Shown: positions 1 to 5,618, counted from the stretch's first letter. The stretch: 5,873 nt of DNA from Planctomycetota bacterium (GCA_026417845.1 JAOACM010000293.1:1-5873); one strand, 5' to 3'. Made by a program: numbers and translations. Notes: generated by a model not told the origin, from the sequence alone.

Positions 1-1744
1 GGCCCGGGAGCAGTATGTAGAGGGCCTGCTGGAGGTCATGCGCGCCGGCGGTATAGGCGAGGCGAGGGTTGATATCGGGGCGGTGGCTCTTTACGGGACC
101 TACTATCACGGCCACGGGTTCGAGCCGGACAAGACGGTGACCGTCGTGGACATCGGAGCCGAAGAGGTGACGACAGTCATATGCCGCGACGCCAATCTAT
201 ACTATGCCAGGGCGACGGCCGGCGGCGGATCCAGATTCACTCAGGCGATCGCCGATGCGATGAAGACCGATCTGGAGGAGGCGGAACGGGTCAAGCTGGA
301 GGAGGGCGAGATAATCTTCGCCCAGACGGTACCCATCAGGCGGACCGCCGGAGGAAGCGGACGGGAACCGCTCAGGATCGGCGCCGGGAACGGTCACGCG
401 GTCTCCGGCGGCGGGCCGGAAGGGGCCGACGATGGCGAAGACCTGATGGTGGTGTCCGACGAGGAAGAGGAAGGCGGCGGTGAGGAGGCGGCCGCCGGCC
501 GCGCGGCGCCGGGCCGGGCGGAAGAGGCCTTCACCGACGCGGACGATAGGAAACGGCGGATATCAATGGCGCTGGTCAGGGAGGCGGCCGGGCTCGCCAG
601 CCAGATAGAAGGTGCGATCGCGGCCTGCCGCCAGCAGGCGAAAATCAAGGATCTGAAGATAGACAAGGTCCTGGTTTCAGGCGGAGGGTCGCGGCTCAGG
701 GGCTTGAACGAATTCCTCCAGCGACGCCTGAGGGTGCCGGTGGAACCGCTGGAACCGTTCCGGATGATATCGCTGGACCGGCTTGGTCCCGAAGGGGCGG
801 AGGCGCTGCGGGAGGAAGGCTGGCGCTACGCGTTTGCCGTAGGCGCCGCCGCCTCGGCCCTGCGTCCGGGCGCCTTTACCCTGAACCTCTGGCCGGCCGC
901 GCTCAAGGAAAAGAAGGAATTCCTCAACCGGGGATTGTACGTCTATTACGCCTTCGCCGTATTCCTGGCGGCCCTGGCGCTGTTCGTCATAACTCCATGG
1001 CGGAACCTCAACATAATCTCCGAGAACCTGCAGGAAGCCCGGGCCGCCGTCTCGACGGCGGAGGATGATCGGAGGCGCTTCGGGCGGGTCCTGCGCGAGC
1101 ACGACAGGCTGAAGGCCGAGATCGAAGCGCTGGATTCGCGCGTCTTCTCGGGACAGGCCCTGCTGAACATCCTCGCCGAGCTGAAGAGCCCGGCGCGGAC
1201 CCCGGAAGGCATAATACTGACACAGGTCGGTACTTCCCTGCCAGGCTTTCTCCGCAGATCGCGCGAGGAAGACGAGGATCCCATCAGGCTTCCGCCCGGA
1301 AACGCCAGGACCAGAGACGGAAAACCGGCGGCGCTGAGAGAAAGCGAAACCTTCCAGGTACGCGGCAGCATCTACATAAGGGGCTTCGCACGGAGCCAGA
1401 TCAGCGACAGCGACGCGCAGAAGAAGGTCCGGGAGTTCATGGACAGGCTGGTTCCGAATTACGCCAACCCGGACGACGAACGGAATCTGTTCAAGGATGC
1501 CAGGACCATATATCTGCACCGCGACGAGCAGAAGGACGGCGCTTTCTTCCTGAAGGAATTCGTGGTACGCGCCTGGGTCGCGAGCGAAAGTCCGAAGAGC
1601 GAAGCAGAAGACCTGTCGCTCGATATAAAGGAGATATTGAAGGTACCCTCCCAGACTCCGCCGGAGGGGACGAAGAAAAAGCGCAGACCGCCGGCAAGGA
1701 CCGGGGCGGCCGGGGGCGATACCGGGAAGGCGGAAGAACCATAG
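1..1744 (+). CDS. pilM: PilM-PilN fusion (GspL-like layout), type IV pilus/type II secretion inner-membrane assembly protein; 5' partial
   Basis: The reading frame is open from base 2, so the start lies upstream; 580 residues are visible before the TAG stop. The first ~290 are the later part of a PilM actin-like ATPase: VVDIGAEE (143-166) is the sugar-kinase/actin-type phosphate-binding stretch, followed by GGGSRFTQAI, by an AERVK motif, and by LVSGGGSRLRG (671-703), the adenosine-side glycine motif. An acidic, Gly/Ala-rich insertion lies at about 320-565. The chain then continues into PilN: LNLWP (881-895) matches the INLLP-type peptide that PilN uses to dock on PilM, followed by one membrane segment (about 938-994), a coiled-coil stretch, and a periplasmic domain with ELKSPARTPEGIILTQ and a later FARSQI...VREFMDRL stretch as in PilN. 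The C-terminal tail is basic and proline-rich. PilM and PilN are usually separate proteins; GspL of type II secretion has this joined order. About 100 or more N-terminal residues are probably missing. The family call is firm; pilus versus secretion use is open. Confidence 0.85.
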   Translation, partial: AREQYVEGLLEVMRAGGIGEARVDIGAVALYGTYYHGHGFEPDKTVTVVDIGAEEVTTVICRDANLYYARATAGGGSRFTQAIADAMKTDLEEAERVKLEEGEIIFAQTVPIRRTAGGSGREPLRIGAGNGHAVSGGGPEGADDGEDLMVVSDEEEEGGGEEAAAGRAAPGRAEEAFTDADDRKRRISMALVREAAGLASQIEGAIAACRQQAKIKDLKIDKVLVSGGGSRLRGLNEFLQRRLRVPVEPLEPFRMISLDRLGPEGAEALREEGWRYAFAVGAAASALRPGAFTLNLWPAALKEKKEFLNRGLYVYYAFAVFLAALALFVITPWRNLNIISENLQEARAAVSTAEDDRRRFGRVLREHDRLKAEIEALDSRVFSGQALLNILAELKSPARTPEGIILTQVGTSLPGFLRRSREEDEDPIRLPPGNARTRDGKPAALRESETFQVRGSIYIRGFARSQISDSDAQKKVREFMDRLVPNYANPDDERNLFKDARTIYLHRDEQKDGAFFLKEFVVRAWVASESPKSEAEDLSLDIKEILKVPSQTPPEGTKKKRRPPARTGAAGGDTGKAEEP

Positions 1745-1912
1745 ACCCGCGCCCCGGAGACGGGAGGCGCGCGGATGGGCCCCTGCCCCTGAGAGGCAGG
1801 AGAAAAAAGATGGAGGCGCCGGGCTGAAGGCGCGCGACCGGAGGGCGGGCAACCGGTCGGGGCGGCCTCGCGCCGGACCGCCCATGCAGACAGGAACGGG
1901 AGCCGTCGGGGC
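1745..1912 (+). other. Intergenic spacer between the PilMN-like and PilO-like genes
   Basis: This stretch is long for a pil-type operon, where genes often abut or overlap. It is GC-rich apart from an A-rich patch (1803-1808). Short inverted repeats are present: GACCGG 1836-1841 with CCGGTC 1853-1858, and GGGCGG 1860-1865 with CCGCCC 1878-1883. No U-rich terminator and no convincing sigma-70-type promoter is visible. An AGGAG at 1798-1802 sits 7 bases before an ATG at 1810, but that frame stops after five codons. The ribosome site for the next gene is probably GGGAG at 1898-1902, 10 bases before its ATG. Co-transcription across the spacer is likely but not shown. Confidence 0.6.
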
Positions 1913-2980
1913 ATGGCGATGCAGAAGGATACGAGGCGGTTCGTCAATTTCCTCATCCTGGTGGTCGGGATATCCGCCATGGTGTATCTGTTCTACGTGC
2001 GCGGGGTTTTCGCGCAGCTCGTCGAAAAGCAGAAAGAGTACGCCGAGGAAGAGAAACGGATGAAGTCCCTTTACGATCCCAGACTCTCGCCGCTCGAAGA
2101 CATATCCGCTCTTTATGTCGCCGAGAATAAAAATCTTTCCGATCGCATGGAAAACGCTATGCGGGAGATGTCCTTCAGGTTCAGCGATTATTGCGAATTC
2201 CCCGAGGAGTACGAGGCTAAGAAGCGATGGGGCTTCTGGTTCTATGAGACGCACAGCCGCGTCCGGGACGAGATACTCAGGATGTGTCGTCCCGAGGGCG
2301 CCAGGCCCGGCATCCAGTTCGACGACCCGCAGCTCGGCCTGGGGCTCGAAAAAAGCCCCGCCGACGTGCCGAAGGACAAGGCGCTGGGGATGCTGCGCCA
2401 GCTTTCCATAGCAGAGACCATCATAAAGCTGCTGGTGCAGGCGTACCGCGACCAGTTCGCCGCCGAAGCGGGCAGGAAAGGCTCAGTCTTCCTCCAGATA
2501 GTCCGCGTGATACCCGAGGAGAAAGTCAGGACCGGCGCGGTGAAATTCCGCCCCAATCCGACCTACGACCCGACCAAGCCGAGAAGCGAAAAGTTCGTCC
2601 TGCAGAGGTACAGGGAATTCATCGAGGAATACCCGGTGGAGATCACGGTGGTCTGCGATATGAACACGCTGATCCGGTTCCTGAACTCGGTGCGCCAGAA
2701 GGGACGGTTCCTTGTGATCCGCAAGCTGGACGTGCTGGCCCCGGCCATAACGAAGTCCGTGGAGGGGGCGACCGACTACCAGTCCTCCGTGGAAATCCCG
2801 ATAGGCCAGGGGAAGACCAAGAGGGTTGACCTGGACATGGATGTCGAGAAGCAGGAGAGGCTGAGGGTCATGATAACGGCGGCGGGCGTATCGTTTCTGA
2901 ACGTCGCGGACGACACGTCCGCCCGTCCGGAAAGGACCTTGCGGATACGCGGCGCGCCCCCGACGCCGGCGGGGATGTGA
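1913..2980 (+). CDS. pilO: PilO/GspM-like inner-membrane pilus or secretion alignment protein
   Basis: This 355-residue protein has a short cytoplasmic N terminus, a single membrane segment at residues 10-29 and a charged, probably coiled-coil stretch at about 31-60. The C-terminal part carries the PilO-type signature: PVEITVV (241-247), then a helix with RFLNSV (255-260), then GRFLVIRKLDVLAP (264-277), the strand-helix-strand run of the PilO ferredoxin-like fold. PilO pairs with PilN in the periplasm and links the platform to PilP and the secretin. It is much longer than typical PilO (about 200 residues) because of about 150 extra residues between coiled coil and C-terminal domain. This size and layout resemble the Akkermansia Amuc_1100-type pilus-associated protein, though I judge that by architecture only. 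The ATG at 1913 is the first start in the frame after an upstream stop, with GGGAG 10 bases before it; ATG 1919 is an alternative. It lies 168 bases after the PilMN gene, on the same strand. Confidence 0.65.
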   Translation: MAMQKDTRRFVNFLILVVGISAMVYLFYVRGVFAQLVEKQKEYAEEEKRMKSLYDPRLSPLEDISALYVAENKNLSDRMENAMREMSFRFSDYCEFPEEYEAKKRWGFWFYETHSRVRDEILRMCRPEGARPGIQFDDPQLGLGLEKSPADVPKDKALGMLRQLSIAETIIKLLVQAYRDQFAAEAGRKGSVFLQIVRVIPEEKVRTGAVKFRPNPTYDPTKPRSEKFVLQRYREFIEEYPVEITVVCDMNTLIRFLNSVRQKGRFLVIRKLDVLAPAITKSVEGATDYQSSVEIPIGQGKTKRVDLDMDVEKQERLRVMITAAGVSFLNVADDTSARPERTLRIRGAPPTPAGM

Positions 2981-3065
2981 TCCGTCCGGACGCGCATGAC
3001 GACCGCTCACCTTCGGCGACCGAGGGATATGGCGAGGGGCCGGAGGGACCCGGCGGCCACGAGGA

Positions 3066-3096
3066 CGCGCCGGGGCGGCGGCGCGGCCGGTTTTTT
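3066..3096 (+). terminator. Possible weak intrinsic terminator or attenuator hairpin
   Basis: CGCGCCG (3066-3072) pairs with CGGCGCG (3079-3085) around a 6-base loop, and six T residues follow at 3091-3096. The T run begins 5 bases after the stem instead of directly after it, which is poor for a classic intrinsic terminator. The right arm can instead pair with GCGCCG at 3102-3107, giving an alternative fold with the T run in the loop. In GC-rich DNA such stems can arise by chance. Confidence 0.3.
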
Positions 3097-3167
3097 CGGA
3101 AGCGCCGGGAGACATGAAGAGTCTGAATAAATAAAGATAGGGGGGAGGGAGGCGAGCGAGAGGCAGA

Positions 3168-3181
3168 GGAAGGCGCCTTCC
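3168..3181. promoter_or_regulatory. Perfect 14-base palindrome, candidate operator
   Basis: GGAAGGCGCCTTCC reads identically on both strands and lies 57 bases upstream of the PilP-like start, inside the spacer. A perfect palindrome without a spacer suits a dimeric DNA-binding protein better than an RNA hairpin. No regulator gene is visible and no match to a known operator is claimed. Confidence 0.3.
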
Positions 3182-3225
3182 GGACCGTGAGGTTGGCAGG
3201 CCGGGGCGTTCGAGGCCCGCATACC

Positions 3226-3230
3226 GGAGG
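3226..3230 (+). promoter_or_regulatory. Ribosome-binding site deciding the PilP-like start
   Basis: GGAGG lies 8 bases before the ATG at 3239, which is a near-ideal spacing. It supports 3239 over the second in-frame ATG at 3260, which has only a weak purine stretch ahead of it. Confidence 0.7.
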
Positions 3231-3238
3231 CAGGCGGC

Positions 3239-4180
3239 ATGACCGCGCCATCCAGAGGCATGAACAAGGAACAGTTCGCGTTCGTACTGATGACGATCCT
3301 GCTCGGCTGCGCAGTCTATTACTATATGGCCAGCGAGCCGGAGAAACTCAAGGAAGGCAAACCTACCATAAAGGTGCAGGCTCCCAGGCCCGTTGCCGCG
3401 AGGCCGGACAGGGACGTCAATCTGGAGGCGTTCCTCAAGGACGGCCGCAACCCGTTCCAGTTCCCGAAGCTCGTCCTGTCGCCCGTGGTAGCCGAAAAGC
3501 CGCCAGAAAAAACCGGTCCGGTCGGCGAACCGCCCATGCCTCCTCCGCCGCCCCGACCGGCGGAGACGGCCGCTCCCAGGGAGCCGCCAAAGCCGGCATG
3601 GCAGGCCAGGCGGGCGGCGGATCTGCCTGTGGAGTTCATGGGCATCGTCGGAACCCCGGACGGCGAGTACCTCGCGGTGCTGCGCAATAAGGACGGATCG
3701 CCACCCATAAGGGCGAGATCCGGCGATACGCTCGATCCGAGCGGGATCAAAATACTGCGGATCGAGCGCGAACGCCTGTTCCTTGAAGATGCCGACGGCC
3801 AGCGATACGTAGTGAGGGACGTGGACGCCAGGTCCTCCGGAGAGGAAACCGGCGGCGAAAAGCCGAAGGCGGTTCAGCCGAAGAAGGAACTCCCCAGGAA
3901 GGAGCCGCCCAAGTCCGTTGAGAAGCCTGCAAAAGAGGAAAAGCGCCCTGATGCCGGGGAAAAGGGAAAGCCTGTTCAGCCTCTGCCGAAACTCGAAGGG
4001 GAAATGCTGAAAAAACTCCAGGAGGCATTGAGGAACAGGAATTCGAATATAATCAGGAATTCCAGCGCAGGCCGCCGGACCAACCCGGCGAGATCGCGCA
4101 CCGCCGCCGCGGCTCCGCGCCCCGTCTCGCGCGCCGGCGGCGATCGCGATTTCGACTTCGATCTGGACGACGAAGACTGA
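3239..4180 (+). CDS. PilP/GspC-like membrane-anchored alignment protein with long low-complexity tail
   Basis: This 313-residue protein has an N-terminal membrane segment at residues 13-30 and an RNPF motif at 70-73, matching the R-(D/N)-P-F stretch common before the folded part of PilP-type proteins. A proline-rich linker (about 88-120) leads into a compact beta-rich domain at about 129-195 (VEFMGIVG, YLAVLRNKDG, RARSGDTL, IERERLFLEDADGQRYVV), the pattern of the PilP/GspC homology region that touches the secretin. After it comes a Lys/Glu/Pro-rich stretch, a short predicted helix, an Arg-rich segment and a terminal acidic DRDFDFDLDDED. Canonical PilP is a lipoprotein; here there is no lipobox and a membrane helix instead, as in GspC. 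The residues after the beta domain (about 118) are atypical of either family. It follows the PilO-like gene after 258 bases. The call rests on position, topology and domain pattern, so pilus versus secretion assignment is uncertain. Confidence 0.6.
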   Translation: MTAPSRGMNKEQFAFVLMTILLGCAVYYYMASEPEKLKEGKPTIKVQAPRPVAARPDRDVNLEAFLKDGRNPFQFPKLVLSPVVAEKPPEKTGPVGEPPMPPPPPRPAETAAPREPPKPAWQARRAADLPVEFMGIVGTPDGEYLAVLRNKDGSPPIRARSGDTLDPSGIKILRIERERLFLEDADGQRYVVRDVDARSSGEETGGEKPKAVQPKKELPRKEPPKSVEKPAKEEKRPDAGEKGKPVQPLPKLEGEMLKKLQEALRNRNSNIIRNSSAGRRTNPARSRTAAAAPRPVSRAGGDRDFDFDLDDED

Positions 4181-4202
4181 CGCCCCGCGACCCGGTGTTC
4201 AG

Positions 4203-4222
4203 GCACGGACAATCATCCGTGC
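4203..4222 (+). terminator. Perfect 7-bp hairpin just after the PilP-like stop
   Basis: GCACGGA (4203-4209) pairs perfectly with TCCGTGC (4216-4222) around the loop CAATCA, starting 23 bases after the stop codon. No U-rich tract follows, so it is more plausibly a 3'-end stabilising or Rho-assisted structure than a classic intrinsic terminator. Confidence 0.35.
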
Positions 4223-4375
4223 GCCGCCCGCTATTGACGTCGGACACGGATGCCGGTCGTCCGCTCGCGAATGGTCGGACGTCTGTTTGCCACCCCATTT
4301 GTTGGTAATTGTTTGCCGGATTCAGGCCAGGGGCTGTTACCTGTAGTGGTGCGTACGGGCGGGACAGAAATATCG

Positions 4376-4403
4376 CCGGCGGTTGCCGGTTCCCAGCCGC
4401 CGG
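4376..4403. terminator. Candidate bidirectional terminator hairpin
   Basis: CCGGCGG (4376-4382) pairs with CCGCCGG (4397-4403). The stem extends inward by a G-U, a T-A and a G-C pair to about 10 bp, with an 8-base loop. Read on the - strand it lies 22 bases past the oxidoreductase stop and is followed by CGATATTTCTG, a weak U-rich tail. On the + strand it is followed by Gs and TTT. Position between convergent genes supports the role; the tails are poor. Confidence 0.4.
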
Positions 4404-4424
4404 GGGGGGTTTGGGGAACGCGCG

Positions 4425-5483
4425 TTACAGGAACAGCGCGCGCTGGAGCGTCGCGACACGGCCCGTCCGCGCCGATTCGTAAGCGGCTTCCGCGACGGCT
4501 ACGCACCGCAGCGCCTCCTCGGGCCTGACCGCCAGTTTTGCCTTCCCGCGCAGCGCCGCGCCGATGTTGCGGTAGTATTCAGACCAGTCTACCCTGGCCA
4601 GCGGTATCTGTTTTTTGATGGCCCCTTTCGGCCCGGGCAGGTACAGATCTACCGCGCCTTCCTTCGGTTTGGACGTGGAATGCACGTGGGCCTCGGATCT
4701 GATGCCGCCGCGTTCCCCCTCAATGACGAATCTGGGCATCGGCGCGGGCGAGTTAGTGGCCCAGGCTACGATGGCCACCGCTCCATCCTCGAAGCGTACG
4801 ACCGCTTGCATCCGGTCCTCCACGTCGAACCCCTTCTCCTCCGGTATGTCCCTCTGGGCGAACCCGTAGACGGCCACGGGCCTGGACGTGATCAGGAGCA
4901 AAGCCTGGTCAATAAGGTGGGCGCCCCAGTCGAACAGCAGGCCGCCTATGCGCCTGCGGTCCGCGCGCCATGCGCCCTTCGGCATCCGGGAAAGGCCACT
5001 GATGCGGGATTCGAGGTATCGTACCTTCCCTATCGCCCCCTTATCCACGACGCGCCTTATCGCCACGAAGTCGGCGTCCCATCTCCGGTTATGGAAGACC
5101 GACAGCAGGCGCCGCTCTTTCCGGGCGACCGCGATCATCCGCCGGCCCTCAGCCACCGACAGGCAGAACGGCTTGTCCAGGACGACGTGCCGCCCTGCCT
5201 TCAGGCAGCGTATCGCCTCCGGCGCGTGCAGGTCATGCGGCAGGACCAGCGACACGCCGCTTACGCGATCGTCCGCCAGGACCTCTTCGATCTTCGTGTA
5301 CCGCGCCACGCCATCGAACTCGGCAGCCCGCTTCTCGATCCCCTCCGGCCGGGCGTCGCAGACGGCGCCCAGTTTCAGCCCGGGGCTCCTGGCGACGTAT
5401 CTGGCGTGCCAGACCCCCATCCCCATCCCGACGACCGCCCAGCCGATCGGCCTGTCCGAAGTCTCAAACCATTCGCGCTTCAT
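4425..5483 (-). CDS. Gfo/Idh/MocA-family NAD(P)-dependent oxidoreductase
   Basis: At 352 residues this is the usual length for the family. The N-terminal Rossmann fold starts with WAVVGMGMGVWHAR (residues 15-28), a glycine-rich NAD(P)-binding loop, with an acidic residue D43 at the end of the second strand (AVCD). LDKPFCLSV (102-110) holds the family's (E/D)KP motif, whose lysine takes part in catalysis. The C-terminal substrate and oligomer domain contains GGLLFDWGAHLID (180-192), the conserved Gly-Gly...Asp...Gly-x-His...Asp block. These enzymes usually oxidise or reduce a hydroxyl or carbonyl on sugars, inositols or related cyclic polyols. The substrate cannot be told from the sequence. 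The ATG at 5483 follows a purine-rich stretch (AGGTGG 9 bases away, and GAGAGG closer). The gene lies 135 bases downstream of a second gene of the same family on the same strand, suggesting a sugar or polyol catabolism cluster. Confidence 0.88.
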   Translation of the reverse strand: MKREWFETSDRPIGWAVVGMGMGVWHARYVARSPGLKLGAVCDARPEGIEKRAAEFDGVARYTKIEEVLADDRVSGVSLVLPHDLHAPEAIRCLKAGRHVVLDKPFCLSVAEGRRMIAVARKERRLLSVFHNRRWDADFVAIRRVVDKGAIGKVRYLESRISGLSRMPKGAWRADRRRIGGLLFDWGAHLIDQALLLITSRPVAVYGFAQRDIPEEKGFDVEDRMQAVVRFEDGAVAIVAWATNSPAPMPRFVIEGERGGIRSEAHVHSTSKPKEGAVDLYLPGPKGAIKKQIPLARVDWSEYYRNIGAALRGKAKLAVRPEEALRCVAVAEAAYESARTGRVATLQRALFL

Positions 5484-5515
5484 GCTCCTCTCCCACCTAT
5501 CCCACGTCCCGAACG

Positions 5516-5534
5516 GGGCGGGAACGACCCGCCC
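5516..5534 (-). promoter_or_regulatory. Perfect GC-rich hairpin in the oxidoreductase leader
   Basis: GGGCGGG (5516-5522) and CCCGCCC (5528-5534) form a perfect 7-bp stem with a 5-base loop. On the - strand it ends about 32 bases before the ATG of the downstream gene. No U-run follows, so a stabilising, processing or Rho-related role fits better than intrinsic termination. Confidence 0.35.
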
Positions 5535-5553
5535 GCACCGGCCAGGAACGACC
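5521..5553. repeat. Pair of 9-base direct repeats
   Basis: GGAACGACC occurs at 5521-5529 and again at 5545-5553, 24 bases apart start to start. The first copy covers the hairpin loop and part of its right arm. The spacing is a little over two helical turns. It could be two binding sites or a small local duplication. Confidence 0.35.
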
Positions 5554-5618
5554 AGGCGACGGTCTATCGGACGGAGAGTACCGCTGCCGCAACGGCGACC
5601 TAGTGCCCCATCGCAGGA

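Larger units (their letters stand above)
2981..3238 (+). other. Intergenic spacer between the PilO-like and PilP-like genes
   Basis: These 258 bases hold no gene I can support. From left to right they contain a GC-rich hairpin followed by six T residues (3066-3096), an A/T-rich patch (3126-3138), a G-rich purine run (3140-3152, GGGGGGAGGGAGG), a perfect 14-base palindrome (3168-3181), and the ribosome-binding site of the next gene (3226-3230). A frame starting with ATG at 2996 stays open for 44 codons. Its arginine-rich, repetitive product and the lack of a ribosome site argue against it being a gene. The combination looks more like a regulatory leader than random spacer, but no known element is recognisable. 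Confidence 0.5.
4181..4424. other. Convergent intergenic region
   Basis: This lies between the 3' ends of the pilus-type genes (+) and the oxidoreductase gene (-). It holds two strong hairpins, an imperfect inverted repeat (4236-4245 with 4274-4283, 9 of 10 positions pairing), an 8-base direct repeat TGTTTGCC (4284-4291 and 4310-4317) in a less GC-rich patch, and a run of eight G (4402-4409). I see no gene in it. Confidence 0.6.
5484..5618 (-). other. Spacer and leader between the two oxidoreductase genes
   Basis: This 135-base stretch contains the leader of the downstream oxidoreductase gene on the - strand. It holds one perfect GC-rich hairpin (5516-5534) and a 9-base direct repeat. A purine-rich ribosome-binding region directly precedes the ATG at 5483. 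I see no convincing promoter: the best -10 and -35 candidates match only about half of the consensus. Confidence 0.5.

Noticed and set aside
1836..1883. Short inverted repeats in the first spacer
   Set aside because: They are six-base stems with 11-12 base loops in very GC-rich sequence, easily produced by chance, with no U-run.
677..2254. A 525-codon open frame on the - strand opposite the PilMN-like gene and running into the PilO-like gene
   Set aside because: The product has no recognisable domain and is rich in Pro, Arg and Leu. The opposite strand has clear family motifs, and long antisense frames are common in GC-rich coding DNA.
2996..3130. A 44-codon frame in the second spacer, in phase with the PilO-like gene after its TGA
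   Set aside because: The product is Arg/Gly-rich with no motif, no ribosome site precedes it, and stop-free runs of this size are expected in such DNA. Reading through the TGA as recoding is unsupported, since the genes use TGG for tryptophan normally.
3114..3134. A six-codon ATG frame just before the A/T-rich patch (3114-3134)
   Set aside because: The nearest Shine-Dalgarno-like stretch is only 2 bases from the ATG and the peptide is too short to support.
4036..4062. Direct repeat CAGGAATTC at 4036-4044 and 4054-4062
   Set aside because: It lies inside the PilP-like coding sequence and simply encodes the repeated Arg-Asn-Ser residues of the tail.
5540..5600. Possible promoter on the - strand ahead of the oxidoreductase gene (TTGCGG and GATAGA, 18 bases apart)
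   Set aside because: Both boxes match the consensus poorly and the gene may be co-transcribed with the upstream family member.
4383..5603. A 406-codon open frame on the + strand opposite the oxidoreductase gene
   Set aside because: It is antisense to a gene with intact Rossmann and catalytic motifs, and its product is low-complexity with no family pattern.
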